Shown piece by piece: positions 1 to 7,878 of a DNA stretch of 64,000 bases. The stretch's first letter is position 1; each line of letters begins with the position of its first letter. Under the pieces are notes generated by a model. That model had not been told where the DNA came from and searched no databases. It worked only from the letters and a program-made list of their open reading frames with translations. This DNA comes from Salinimicrobium sp049680855 (GTDB taxonomy: Bacteria > Bacteroidota > Bacteroidia > Flavobacteriales > Flavobacteriaceae). Position numbers and translations under genes: made by a program. The stretch covers positions 496,001 through 560,000 of the forward strand of contig NZ_JBMPGS010000002.1 in NCBI RefSeq assembly GCF_049680855.1, written 5' to 3'.

Positions 1-470
1 TTGTTACCCTGCTTTACCGGAATTCTCGCCACAGGTGCCGCTTTCTTTTTTTCCTGCGAGTACATCAAAAATAAATCACTGATTCTTTTTTCAAACTGGT
101 TATCGGCTTCAGACCGGGAGATTTTTAAAACCTTCGAAATTGCTTTATGAAATCGCTGATCTTTAAAAGGCTTCAGCAGGAAATCAAAGGCATCAACATC
201 AAATGCTTTTGTGGCATAACCGTCGTATGCTGTAACAAGCACTACGATTGGCTTTTGTTCCAGTTTAATATTTTGCAGAACTTCAAAGCCATTCATATCT
301 TTCATGTTGATATCCAGAAAAACGAGTTGCGGCGCCAGCCTATTGATTTTCTCAATCGCTGTTTTCCCATTGGTACACTCTCCTACCACTTCAATTTCTG
401 CAACCTCTTCGAGGAGGTTCAAAATACGTTTACGTGCCAGCTCTTCGTCGTCAACAATGATAGCTTTCAT
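1..470 (-). CDS. LytTR-family response regulator, 3' part cut by window edge
   Basis: The reverse strand opens with an ATG at 470 and stays open to base 1, giving 156 residues. Residues 1-120 are a CheY-like receiver: acidic pair in IVDDEELARKR, phospho-acceptor Asp in LVFLDINMKDMNGFE, conserved Thr in VLVTAYDGYA, and Lys in FLLKPFK. A charged linker follows, and the last visible residues (ARIPVKQGN) look like the start of a LytTR DNA-binding domain, which would lie outside the window. It would act as a cytoplasmic transcription factor phosphorylated by a LytS/YehU-type kinase; no such kinase is adjacent here. The receiver call is firm; the LytTR part is inferred. Confidence 0.85.
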   Translation of the reverse strand, partial: MKAIIVDDEELARKRILNLLEEVAEIEVVGECTNGKTAIEKINRLAPQLVFLDINMKDMNGFEVLQNIKLEQKPIVVLVTAYDGYATKAFDVDAFDFLLKPFKDQRFHKAISKVLKISRSEADNQFEKRISDLFLMYSQEKKKAAPVARIPVKQGN

Positions 471-670
471 TCCTCTTAATTCTTCTAAACTAATTTACAA
501 ATAATTAGGTTATTTTTAACGATTTATAATTTTAATAGAATGATTCACCTCCTTTTATCATGCATTTCATGTTTGACATAATTTTTTAATAAATGAGAAT
601 TCCAGAATTGTTTACGATTCTACTTCTTGAGCACCACCACCTATTTCCTAATTAGAAATCATGGAGCATG

Positions 671-706
671 ACAAAACCATCAGGGATAGAGAACCCGATG
701 GTCTTA
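671..706 (-). terminator. Rho-independent-like terminator of the 731-1288 gene
   Basis: On the reverse strand CCATCGGG pairs with CCC(T)GATGG around an 8-nt loop, followed by TTTTG. It begins about 25 bases past the stop codon of the upstream gene. Confidence 0.5.
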
Positions 707-720
707 AAAATGGCATTTTA
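706..720. repeat. Copy of the AAAAATGNCATTTTT palindrome (14/15)
   Basis: AAAAATGGCATTTTA lies just after the stop codon of the 731-1288 gene. It is one of about ten close copies of the same palindrome in the window (see findings). Confidence 0.6.
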
Positions 721-730
721 TTCAAACATT

Positions 731-1288
731 CTAATTGCTGGCTACTCCGGTGTTACTGGCGTGAGGATTAAATTTGAATTTAATTCTCTTTTTGTCCCCA
801 TCTCTTTCTAGCTTCACTTTATAAAGACTTTTAGTTATTGTCGCGCCTTCTCCCTTGGCAACATATACATTTTTAACCATTTCCCAGCCTTTATGATCAC
901 GGTACAACTGGTGGCGAAGTTCTGCAGGCAGCAGGATATTTACAAAGCGCTGTTTAGTTTTTTGTAAATTTCCTTCTTTATCAAAAAAGGCACGTAAAGA
1001 TCCTTTACTACTGTTAAAGCTAACTTCGTAGGAATCGTATTTCTTATAGGCTACTTTGTTCATAAAATTTTCGATGCTGAAATATTCATCCATAAATGCC
1101 AGAGGATTCAGTTCAAATTCTCTGTGGTAAGATTCATTTACAACAAATGTAAACCTGTCGCCATCTTCGGTAACTTCTGAAGATATTGGTGCAAAGCCAA
1201 TTTTTGCCTCGTCTAGTACTGTAACTCGCTGTGCGTTGGCGACTGCAGACCAAAACATCAGCACTAATAAAATTCCAAGAGTTCTCAT
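731..1288 (-). CDS. Secreted protein, PepSY-like, unknown function
   Basis: This 185-residue protein has a clear Sec signal peptide (MRTLGILLVLMFWSAVANAQ, cleavage probably after ANAQ or ANA), so it is exported to the periplasm or beyond. The mature part alternates short beta strands and ends with a GW-containing segment (HKGWEMVKNVYVAKGEG) then YKVKLERDGDKKRIKFKF, a layout resembling the PepSY-like exported proteins common in Bacteroidetes. I see no catalytic motif. It is monocistronic, with its own terminator, and divergent from the LuxR gene at 1749. The family assignment is weak; export is secure. Confidence 0.75.
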   Translation of the reverse strand: MRTLGILLVLMFWSAVANAQRVTVLDEAKIGFAPISSEVTEDGDRFTFVVNESYHREFELNPLAFMDEYFSIENFMNKVAYKKYDSYEVSFNSSKGSLRAFFDKEGNLQKTKQRFVNILLPAELRHQLYRDHKGWEMVKNVYVAKGEGATITKSLYKVKLERDGDKKRIKFKFNPHASNTGVASN

Positions 1289-1748
1289 AATGATAAATTT
1301 TTAAATGATTGTTACTTCGTTTTTTGAGTGATATAAATTTCTAACACTAAAGTAACTCACGTCATCTTGATTGCGGCGTAGAATGATTTGATTAGGAGGA
1401 AAGATGGTATTGATTCAATAAATATTTGATGTAAAACATATTAAGACGCTCTTAACTCTTGGTGTATCCTAAATAATCCATACATAGCAAATTTTATACA
1501 ATTCAACTCTCTTTAATGGTCATCTGCCGTTTCTCTTTATGTAAATTTTCTAAGAATCGAAATTGCTGCATAAAACTGATTGAATTTTTTATAATTTTCT
1601 TAAAGCCAGTTAATTTTATCGACGCTTTTCGTAATTTAGTAGAAAAGGATGTCTCAGGAATACCTCTCAGGCTGCTCCTTTACAAAAATCCTCTAATCTT
1701 TTTACGCTTGGCCTCCTTTTTATCATTCAGGAAATAAAAATGTAGGCA
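1289..1748. other. Intergenic region, nothing firm
   Basis: This 460-base divergent intergenic region must hold promoters for the genes on both sides. A 73-codon forward reading frame at 1516-1737 has low-complexity composition and no recognisable family, so I do not call it. No hairpin or RNA motif was recognised. Confidence 0.4.
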
Positions 1749-2405
1749 ATGACCATAGAAGAAAAGCTCACATCTTTCGCACCTTTTGCAGATATGATGC
1801 CTGGCGCGATCGTCGTTCATGAATTGCCCGATTTACAAACTGTTTACATGTCTTCCAAAGGCCTTAAGGGGTTAGGTTTAAGCTTTAGCGAACTAAAAAA
1901 TATGGGAAGTGAATACCATTCCAAGTTTTTCAATAATAAAGACATGGAAGATTACATCCAGAAAATTAGGAAATTACTGGAAGACAACGATCCTGAAGAG
2001 ACTTTCACTTTTTTCCACCAGGTAAAACTAAAAGAAAAAGAAGATTGGGTGTGGCACATTGCCTCCAGTAGAATTTTTCACGTTGATAGTAAGGGAAATC
2101 CTACACACATCATTACGGTTGCTTTTCCTGTGGACCAAATGAAACACATTCCCAATAAAGCGCAGCGTTTTCTTGCAGAAAATGAGTTTTACAGGAAAAA
2201 TTATCAAAAATTTCTCTCCCTTGGCAAGAGGGCGAAACAGGTGCTAAAATTAGTTGCTATAGGAAAAAGTTCGGCCGAAATTGCTGAAGAATTATACATC
2301 TCTGTAGATACTGTAAACACACATCGGAAAATTATTAAGCAAAAATTGGAAATATCTACTACCTATGAATTCACTGTATATGCACATGCTTATGATCTCA
2401 TATAG
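1749..2405 (+). CDS. PAS-like/LuxR-family transcriptional regulator
   Basis: This 218-residue cytoplasmic regulator has two parts. Residues about 10-135 look like a PAS-type sensor (PGAIVVHELPDLQTVYMS at the start, DWVWHIASSRIFH and GNPTHIITVAFPVD near the end). Residues about 157-218 are a LuxR/GerE helix-turn-helix (KRAKQVLKLVAIGKSSAEIA then ISVDTVNTHRKIIKQKL). This PAS-GerE layout is common in flavobacteria. No ligand can be assigned. The gene stands alone and ends at a strong terminator. Confidence 0.85.
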   Translation: MTIEEKLTSFAPFADMMPGAIVVHELPDLQTVYMSSKGLKGLGLSFSELKNMGSEYHSKFFNNKDMEDYIQKIRKLLEDNDPEETFTFFHQVKLKEKEDWVWHIASSRIFHVDSKGNPTHIITVAFPVDQMKHIPNKAQRFLAENEFYRKNYQKFLSLGKRAKQVLKLVAIGKSSAEIAEELYISVDTVNTHRKIIKQKLEISTTYEFTVYAHAYDLI

Positions 2406-2410
2406 GCATA

Positions 2411-2444
2411 AAAAAATCGGGGCCCCCTACTTCCCCGATTTTTT
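2411..2444 (+). terminator. Rho-independent terminator
   Basis: AAAAATCGGGG pairs with CCCCGATTTTT, with the T run directly after the stem. It starts 6 bases after the LuxR-family stop codon. The flanking A run would let it work in both directions. Confidence 0.85.
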
Positions 2445-2713
2445 AAGTGCCATTGATCATATTAGTTAATATTTTCAGTTCCTTAGAACCAAAAAAATAA
2501 TTTGATCAACTTTACAGGTATAAATATAAAAGAAGATAAAAAGACAGACAATACCTACTTTTAGTGATTTTTCGTTTCTACTTCCAAAAAAGGCCTTTAC
2601 AGAACAATTTTTATTTTCCGAAATTACCAGATAGGAGCTTTCCTCCACGTTTTCAACTCTAAAAAGTATTTAAATTTCAGAAACAGAAGGGAGATTAATT
2701 GATTCTTTTCAAT
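2445..2713. other. Intergenic, no gene seen
   Basis: AT-rich stretch between two terminators of converging genes. No open frame with coding character, tRNA or structured RNA was recognised. Confidence 0.5.
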
Positions 2714-2740
2714 AAAAAAACCCGGCTTATAGGCCGGGCT
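2714..2740 (-). terminator. Rho-independent terminator of the small lipoprotein gene
   Basis: On the reverse strand GCCCGGCC-TATA-AGCCGGG forms a GC stem followed by TTTTTTT. It lies about 25 bases past the lipoprotein stop codon. Confidence 0.85.
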
Positions 2741-2765
2741 GAAAATATAATTAAAATGTCTTGTA

Positions 2766-2984
2766 TTAGATTGCAGGATTCTGGCTTACTGCATCTTCTA
2801 CTGGCTGTTCCTGAGTTGAAAGTGAATCTACTTCTATTACAGGAGTTTCTTCAGGTTGAATTTTTTCTACTTCAATTTGCTCAATAACTTCTACTTCTTC
2901 AGTTGTTTCAGCCGGAGTTTCTTTGCAAGAGGTAAAACTTAAAACTAATGCGATTACTGCAAAAGTCAAAAATGATTTTTTCAT
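2766..2984 (-). CDS. Small acidic lipoprotein, unknown function
   Basis: A 72-residue protein with a type II signal peptide: lysines at 2-3, a hydrophobic stretch, and a lipobox ending SFTSC at Cys20. The mature part is almost entirely Glu, Val, Pro, Thr and Ser (TEEVEVIEQIEVEKIQPEETP), with no fold I recognise. It is probably a disordered lipid-anchored protein of the envelope. It is monocistronic and followed by a strong terminator. Confidence 0.75.
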   Translation of the reverse strand: MKKSFLTFAVIALVLSFTSCKETPAETTEEVEVIEQIEVEKIQPEETPVIEVDSLSTQEQPVEDAVSQNPAI

Positions 2985-3240
2985 TTAAAGATCAATTTAT
3001 TGTTTTTGATGCGCCAAATGTAATAGATATTGCGTTTCATTTATTAGAAGGTCAAAAATATTTTAATAGAAGTTAAACACCTCAATATAAATACATTACC
3101 CTTCCTAAGAACGATAGATTTCTATAAAAAAAAACATCTGAACATATTTTTTCTTCCGGAACCCGGGAACTTCATCTTTTTTCCCTCTTATGTCGGTATG
3201 TTTCCATCTGTCTGGCTTAACTGTTATCGCCATACTTTTG

Positions 3241-4050
3241 TCATGATTTGTACTGCAGCAATTTCTGGAAGAAAAGCTTTACCTCCTTCAGGTCTTCCAC
3301 ACGATAATCGGCATAGGTTTGTCGACCATGTTCTCCTACAAGAATACCAATTCCATTTTTAACATATTCAAAGGCATCTTCGTCTGTAACATCATCCCCT
3401 ACATAAACCGACAGCTGATTTTCTTTTTTGCTAAGCACAGTTTTCAGGAACTCCACAGCCCTGCCTTTGTGCCAATCTATCGCAGGCCTTATTTCGATCA
3501 CTTTTTTCCCATCTGCTTTTGTAACTTCCGAATAATCGTTCAGCACAGCTGAAACGATATTATGTACCTTTTCTTGCTCTTCCTGTTTTACCTGCCGGTA
3601 ATGAATGGCCATTGTAAATTTCTTCCGCTCAAAATCTGTCCCCGCTATTTCTTTTAGCTTTCGCTTCAGAAGAGGTTCAATTTCATCAAATACGGGAATT
3701 ACTTTTACCGCTTCTTCATGATCTTTGGCGAAACCATTGGGACCCGAAATTTCAAATCCGTGGCTGCCGGCATAAAAAAGATCTGGCAAATTCACCCTTT
3801 TTCGAACATCTGCCAGGCCGCGCCCGCTTACCACCGCCAGTGGAAATCTCTTCGACAACTCCTGAACGAGCCCGCGCATCTCTTCCGAAATTGCTGCGTC
3901 ATCGTGATGTTCTACGATGGGAGCCAGCGTACCGTCAAAATCCAGGAACAGCAGCGTATCTTCACTCCCAAAGCGAGCTGTAATCTTCTGAAAATTTTCC
4001 AAAGCAGAAGGTAAATCTGTTGGTTGTTTTTCTAATTTATTTTTCGTCAT
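3241..4050 (-). CDS. otsB: Trehalose-6-phosphate phosphatase (OtsB-like HAD phosphatase)
   Basis: A HAD phosphatase expected to hydrolyse trehalose 6-phosphate to trehalose. Visible motifs are the nucleophile loop LLFLDFDGTLAPI (Asp37 of the 269-residue form), motif II VVSGRGL, and the metal loop YVGDDVTDEDAF. IEIRPAIDWHKGRAVEFL is a typical OtsB signature. The frame extends upstream to 4110, but that would overlap pfkB, and the ATG at 4050 gives the usual 250-270 residue family length, so I chose 4050. It lies 25 bases after pfkB in the same orientation, so the two are probably co-transcribed. No OtsA synthase is in the window. Confidence 0.85.
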   Translation of the reverse strand: MTKNKLEKQPTDLPSALENFQKITARFGSEDTLLFLDFDGTLAPIVEHHDDAAISEEMRGLVQELSKRFPLAVVSGRGLADVRKRVNLPDLFYAGSHGFEISGPNGFAKDHEEAVKVIPVFDEIEPLLKRKLKEIAGTDFERKKFTMAIHYRQVKQEEQEKVHNIVSAVLNDYSEVTKADGKKVIEIRPAIDWHKGRAVEFLKTVLSKKENQLSVYVGDDVTDEDAFEYVKNGIGILVGEHGRQTYADYRVEDLKEVKLFFQKLLQYKS

Positions 4051-4075
4051 ACCTTTCCGAATTAATTTTCTGGTT

Positions 4076-4996
4076 CTACTTCTTGAGCCTCGAAAAAAGT
4101 GCTTCCACATCCTTTTTTTGCAATAGCTCAGTACCAGGTGATTTTATGGTTGCACTTCCGCATGCTAATCCGTATAAAATGGCATTTTCAACAGAGTTTC
4201 CTTGAGCAAGACTATAAGTAATGCCCGCCACCATGCTATCTCCTGCTCCTATAGAACTTACATGTTCTACCTGAGGTGCAGGAAAGTGTTGAAAAGTAGA
4301 ATTATTTACTAAAAAAGCTCCTTTGGCGCCTAAAGACACCACAAGCACTTCAATATTATACGTGCGCTTTACTTCCAGGAGCATTTTCTTTTGTTCTTCT
4401 TCATTTTCAGGGGTGTAAGTTGTTAGATCCTGCAGCTCTCTCATGTTTGGTTTCATGAGGAAGGCGCCTTCTTCAAGTGCTGCCGAGAATGCTGTACCCG
4501 AAGTGTCGAGAATGAATTTAATATTGTGCTTTTTTGCCCTTTTTGACACCTCAGCATAAAAATTGTCTGGTGCGCCCGCAGGCAAACTTCCGCTGGCGAC
4601 TAGAAAAGATGCTTGAGAATACAGGTCAATTTTCTTTAAAATATCTTCATATTCCGTTTCGTCTAGCGCTGCTCCAGTCATTCCGAAGCGAAAAAGTTCT
4701 CCCGTAGAAGTTTCAGTAACTGCAAAATTTTGCCGAAGGTCGTTTTTCACCTTAACGGAATCCTGAATCACGCCTTCCTTTTGAAGAAGTTCGTGAAAAA
4801 TTTCACCGGTATATCCTCCTTTAGTGTAAATGGCAGTAGAATCGCCTCCCAGCCTTTTAATGACCCTTGAAACATTAACACCGCCACCGCCAGGATCTTT
4901 TGTTGGCATTTCACACCTCAACTTATCACTGGATTTAATGTGAGCGACAGTAGTATAAACATCCAAGGCAGGATTAACGGTAAGGGTTAAAATCAT
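4076..4996 (-). CDS. pfkB: PfkB-family sugar-phosphate kinase (6-phosphofructokinase II-like)
   Basis: A 306-residue ribokinase-fold kinase. It matches the E. coli PfkB pattern: LTVNPALD at the N-terminus, the substrate loop KDPGGGGVNVSRVIKRLGG, ASGSLPAG, LDTSG and KPN in the middle, and the anion-hole/catalytic motif GAGDSMVAG with base Asp253. The likely reaction is ATP-dependent phosphorylation of fructose 6-phosphate, though 1-phosphofructokinase and tagatose-6-phosphate kinase share these motifs and cannot be excluded. First gene of a probable two-gene operon with otsB. Confidence 0.8.
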   Translation of the reverse strand: MILTLTVNPALDVYTTVAHIKSSDKLRCEMPTKDPGGGGVNVSRVIKRLGGDSTAIYTKGGYTGEIFHELLQKEGVIQDSVKVKNDLRQNFAVTETSTGELFRFGMTGAALDETEYEDILKKIDLYSQASFLVASGSLPAGAPDNFYAEVSKRAKKHNIKFILDTSGTAFSAALEEGAFLMKPNMRELQDLTTYTPENEEEQKKMLLEVKRTYNIEVLVVSLGAKGAFLVNNSTFQHFPAPQVEHVSSIGAGDSMVAGITYSLAQGNSVENAILYGLACGSATIKSPGTELLQKKDVEALFSRLKK

Positions 4997-5140
4997 AATT
5001 CATATTTTTCAACAAAACGCTTCAGGTTTCAGCTGAAATTAAGAAAACTATCCTAAAAATTTCCTAATTAAATCTCAAAACCGAAAAAACCTTGTTGCTC
5101 AAAGCAAATTCTCAAGATTCATGTAGTGTGCAACTACTGG

Positions 5141-5180
5141 AAAAACAAAGATCCCGGGCAAGCCCGGGATCTTTGTTTTT
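5141..5180. terminator. Strong bidirectional terminator
   Basis: A near-perfect hairpin: AAAAACAAAGATCCCGGG against CCCGGGATCTTTGTTTTT, separated by only a few bases. It lies 14 bases past the azurin stop codon on the reverse strand, and flanking A and T runs would allow termination either way. Confidence 0.9.
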
Positions 5181-5194
5181 TTACCTGCAAGTTG

Positions 5195-5749
5195 TTATTC
5201 TACAATAAACTGCCCTTGCATTTGAACGTAATGTCCTGGAAAACTACAGATAAATGTGTAAGTTCCAGGCTCTGTTGGAGCTTCAAACTCTATTGTAGTG
5301 CTTTCTTCTCCTCCAATCATTTTTGTATGAGCAACGACGTCATCACCGCCTTCAGGAATATAATCATTCGATGCGGCCTGGTTCGCTCTTTGAGCAAAGT
5401 CGGTCACATCTGTTCCCTGTTTTAGGATTACCACATTATGCCCCATCACGTTCTTAGGCAACTGTCCTACATGCTTTAAAGTAAGGCTCACTGTTTCACC
5501 AGCCTTGGCTCGTAATTCATTCTTATTGAATTGCATTTGGTCATTCCCTTCAATCGTTAATTGCACAACACCTTCTTCATTAGACTGCATTGTTGATGAT
5601 GAAGCATCATTGGTAGTTTCCTCAACAGCGCTTTCGGTTTGATTGCTATTTCCAATTGTTATTTTTTCTTCTTCCTCTTTTTGTCCGTTACCGCAACTCA
5701 TCATTGCAAAAACTCCAAAAATGGCTAAAACGCGATTTAATTTTTTCAT
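5195..5749 (-). CDS. Azurin-like blue copper lipoprotein
   Basis: A type 1 copper electron carrier anchored in the envelope. The signal peptide ends in a lipobox with Cys19 (FAMMSC). A low-complexity Glu/Ser/Thr linker (about 24-58) is followed by an azurin cupredoxin domain (60-184). All ligands are present: Gly103-His104 in VMGHNVV, Cys168, His173 and Met177 in ICSFPGHYVQMQG. These correspond to Gly45/His46/Cys112/His117/Met121 of azurin. The likely role is shuttling electrons between periplasmic redox proteins. The tethering linker differs from soluble proteobacterial azurin. Monocistronic. Confidence 0.92.
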   Translation of the reverse strand: MKKLNRVLAIFGVFAMMSCGNGQKEEEEKITIGNSNQTESAVEETTNDASSSTMQSNEEGVVQLTIEGNDQMQFNKNELRAKAGETVSLTLKHVGQLPKNVMGHNVVILKQGTDVTDFAQRANQAASNDYIPEGGDDVVAHTKMIGGEESTTIEFEAPTEPGTYTFICSFPGHYVQMQGQFIVE

Positions 5750-5950
5750 TTTTAAGTGTTTAAAAATTTATTATAGATTAGGATTTCAAGGCTTTATTGC
5801 CATTGGCTTCTGTCGTCCAAATATAGAGGAAATCCTACAGATTTCCTCGTGGGCAAAACCTTTCTTTTAAGAAAAAAGTATGACTGATTTTCCTTCCGAG
5901 CTATGATTTTTTGATTCTACTTTTCTCTGCAAAGAATAAAGTTAAACTAT

Positions 5951-6628
5951 TTAGATACTGCTTAACCGCCATCTTTTCAAAGTTGGCAGCACCTTTTTGA
6001 GCCTTTCTGATTCCTCAAAGGATATCTCATTATGCTTTTCGGCTCTTTCCTGTAGTAATTTGGTGAGTTTATGTAAGGTGAGAGAATGATCAAGAAATTC
6101 CCCATTTTTAAAACATGCCATGCAATAATCTTCGTTGGGGCTGAGATTTCTGTTAGTCCCCATGTTTTCCTCCTGCAGGGGTTGACCACAACTTTGACAA
6201 ACCTGTGACACCATGTGGTGAATGTGTAAGAGGGATTTAAGTCTTATAAGCATTAAAACTTCACTTCTGTTCTTCCCGGGGAATGCCAGGGCAATTTTGT
6301 TCACCGTTTTCCAAATAAGATCATTGAGATCTTCATCAAAAAGCCATTCATGACTTTTTTTGAAGGTTTCAAAGCGCTCATAAGCCATTTCTGCTGAAAG
6401 GTTATTCTCCTGATACCAATCAAAAATCACTTCAATTTGAAAACTGAGGTCAGTTCCATATTCATCCCTGGAATCTTCCACCGGAAGCCAGTCCTTTTCT
6501 ACAATTTCATTTAGAACCTGTACTTCCTGCTTACTAATTACCTTATCGGCCGCGGCAACAGCATAAAAGAGTTTTCCCAGGTTTTCATATAAGTCTCTTG
6601 CCGCCCGTGCTTGTATAGAATCGATCAT
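5951..6628 (-). CDS. TerB-like domain plus C-terminal zinc ribbon, unknown function
   Basis: The ATG at 6628 (225 residues) is preferred over an upstream in-frame TTG at 6652. The first half resembles the all-helical TerB fold (LGKLFYAVAAADKVISKQEVQVLNEIV), with acidic residues where TerB proteins bind metal. The second half carries a treble-Cys zinc ribbon, CQSCGQPL ... DYCMACF (two CxxC pairs), followed by GEFLDHSLTLHKLTKLL, matching the putative zinc-ribbon family found in many bacteria. Cytoplasmic, no signal peptide. It may be a stress or metal-response protein; that is only a guess. Monocistronic. Confidence 0.7.
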   Translation of the reverse strand: MIDSIQARAARDLYENLGKLFYAVAAADKVISKQEVQVLNEIVEKDWLPVEDSRDEYGTDLSFQIEVIFDWYQENNLSAEMAYERFETFKKSHEWLFDEDLNDLIWKTVNKIALAFPGKNRSEVLMLIRLKSLLHIHHMVSQVCQSCGQPLQEENMGTNRNLSPNEDYCMACFKNGEFLDHSLTLHKLTKLLQERAEKHNEISFEESERLKKVLPTLKRWRLSSI

Positions 6629-6871
6629 TTTGAGTAGCTTTTTGTTGAACAATAGATTTATTCTTTACCCTCCAATTTAACATGATAAAAATCGTGTTTC
6701 CAAATAACATAAATATCTAAGCATCATAAATTTACAGCTTATTCGGGAGAATTCACATGCTGCATGATTTTTTTATTGTTTACGGAAAATTAAAAAATAA
6801 ACATGATTTATATCATAGTTTATGAATCAAAAGGAAAGTAATTTAGAAGAGCATTTTTTACACACAAAGCC

Positions 6872-7717
6872 ATGAGGACAATTCTTTTACCCACCGATTT
6901 TTCCAAAAACTCCCTGAACGCTATTTATTATGCACTTGACATGTTTAGGCCAGATGACTGCCGCTTTATTTTATTGCATGCTTATAGCGTAAATGGCTAT
7001 GATCCTGAAAGTAAATTATCTGCAATACCCGGTGAGACTACCCTGGAAAAATCGCAAGCCGAAGCAAATAATAGACTTCAAGAGCTAATATTGAGAATAA
7101 ATATCGAAAACAGGAACAAAAATCATCATTTTAAAGGCATTAGCAGCAACTCTTCCTTGACCGAGGCAATTAAGGTTGAAATTGAAAAAAATGAGATAGA
7201 ACTGGTCATTATTGGCACCCAGGGAAGCACAGGTAACTTCGAGGTACTTTATGGCAGCAACACAAGGAATATCTTGGAAGAAGTGCAGAATTGCCCCGTG
7301 CTGGCCGTACCTTCTCATGTGAAATTTGAGCAAATTAAAGAAATAGTTCTCCCCAATGGCTATAAATTGCGACATCACAAGGAGGACTTTTCTTATATCA
7401 ACCGGCTCTCGAAGAAATTTGGGTCAGCTGTAAGAGTTCTTCACATTTTAGAAGATGGTATTTCACCCAGGCAGGAAGCAAACAGGAAACATTTAGCACT
7501 TTACCTCAGGGACATTGAGCATAGTTTCCACACGTTGGAACATGTAAGTCTTTCTATAGGAATCTATTGTTTTACTGAAAGCCGAAACAGCGATCTTATC
7601 GCTTTTGTCAATAAGAAACATAACTTTTTACAGAACCTGTTAATGAATCCTCTTTACAAGAACCTTGGTCATTATTCAAATGTTCCGGTGCTGGTACTAC
7701 ACCATACTTCCAATTAG
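6872..7717 (+). CDS. Universal stress protein (UspA family)
   Basis: A 281-residue protein with a clear N-terminal Usp domain (MRTILLPTDFSKNSLNAIYYALDM, then ELVIIGTQGSTGNFEVLYGSNTRNILEE). The GTQGSTG...GSN segment fits the ATP-binding Usp motif G-2x-G-9x-G-(S/T), so nucleotide binding is likely. The second half (about 150-281) is a degenerate Usp repeat that ends NVPVLVLHH but lacks the nucleotide motif. This tandem layout is typical of Bacteroidetes Usp proteins. Cytoplasmic; probably induced under stress or energy limitation. Monocistronic. Confidence 0.88.
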   Translation: MRTILLPTDFSKNSLNAIYYALDMFRPDDCRFILLHAYSVNGYDPESKLSAIPGETTLEKSQAEANNRLQELILRINIENRNKNHHFKGISSNSSLTEAIKVEIEKNEIELVIIGTQGSTGNFEVLYGSNTRNILEEVQNCPVLAVPSHVKFEQIKEIVLPNGYKLRHHKEDFSYINRLSKKFGSAVRVLHILEDGISPRQEANRKHLALYLRDIEHSFHTLEHVSLSIGIYCFTESRNSDLIAFVNKKHNFLQNLLMNPLYKNLGHYSNVPVLVLHHTSN

Positions 7718-7830
7718 TTTATTTCGGTTTACTTCAAATTGATAAAAAGGAAAACCTTAAGTTCCAAAAATGTTATTTTCAGAAGCCTTTCCCTTTTTAA
7801 ATATTTCATCTGGAGAATGACTACAAACAG

Positions 7831-7862
7831 AAAAATCCTGCTCTAATTAGACCAGGATTTTC
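7831..7862 (-). terminator. Terminator of the GH97 gene
   Basis: Reverse-strand stem AAATCCTG / CAGGATTT around a 12-nt loop, followed by a short T run. It lies about 17 bases past the GH97 stop codon and could also serve the converging usp gene. Confidence 0.6.
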
Positions 7863-7878
7863 AGAATTCTGGAAAGAC

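Noticed and set aside
1516..1737. 73-codon forward frame as a gene
   Set aside because: Low-complexity composition, no family, no start signal, and it ends just before a real gene.
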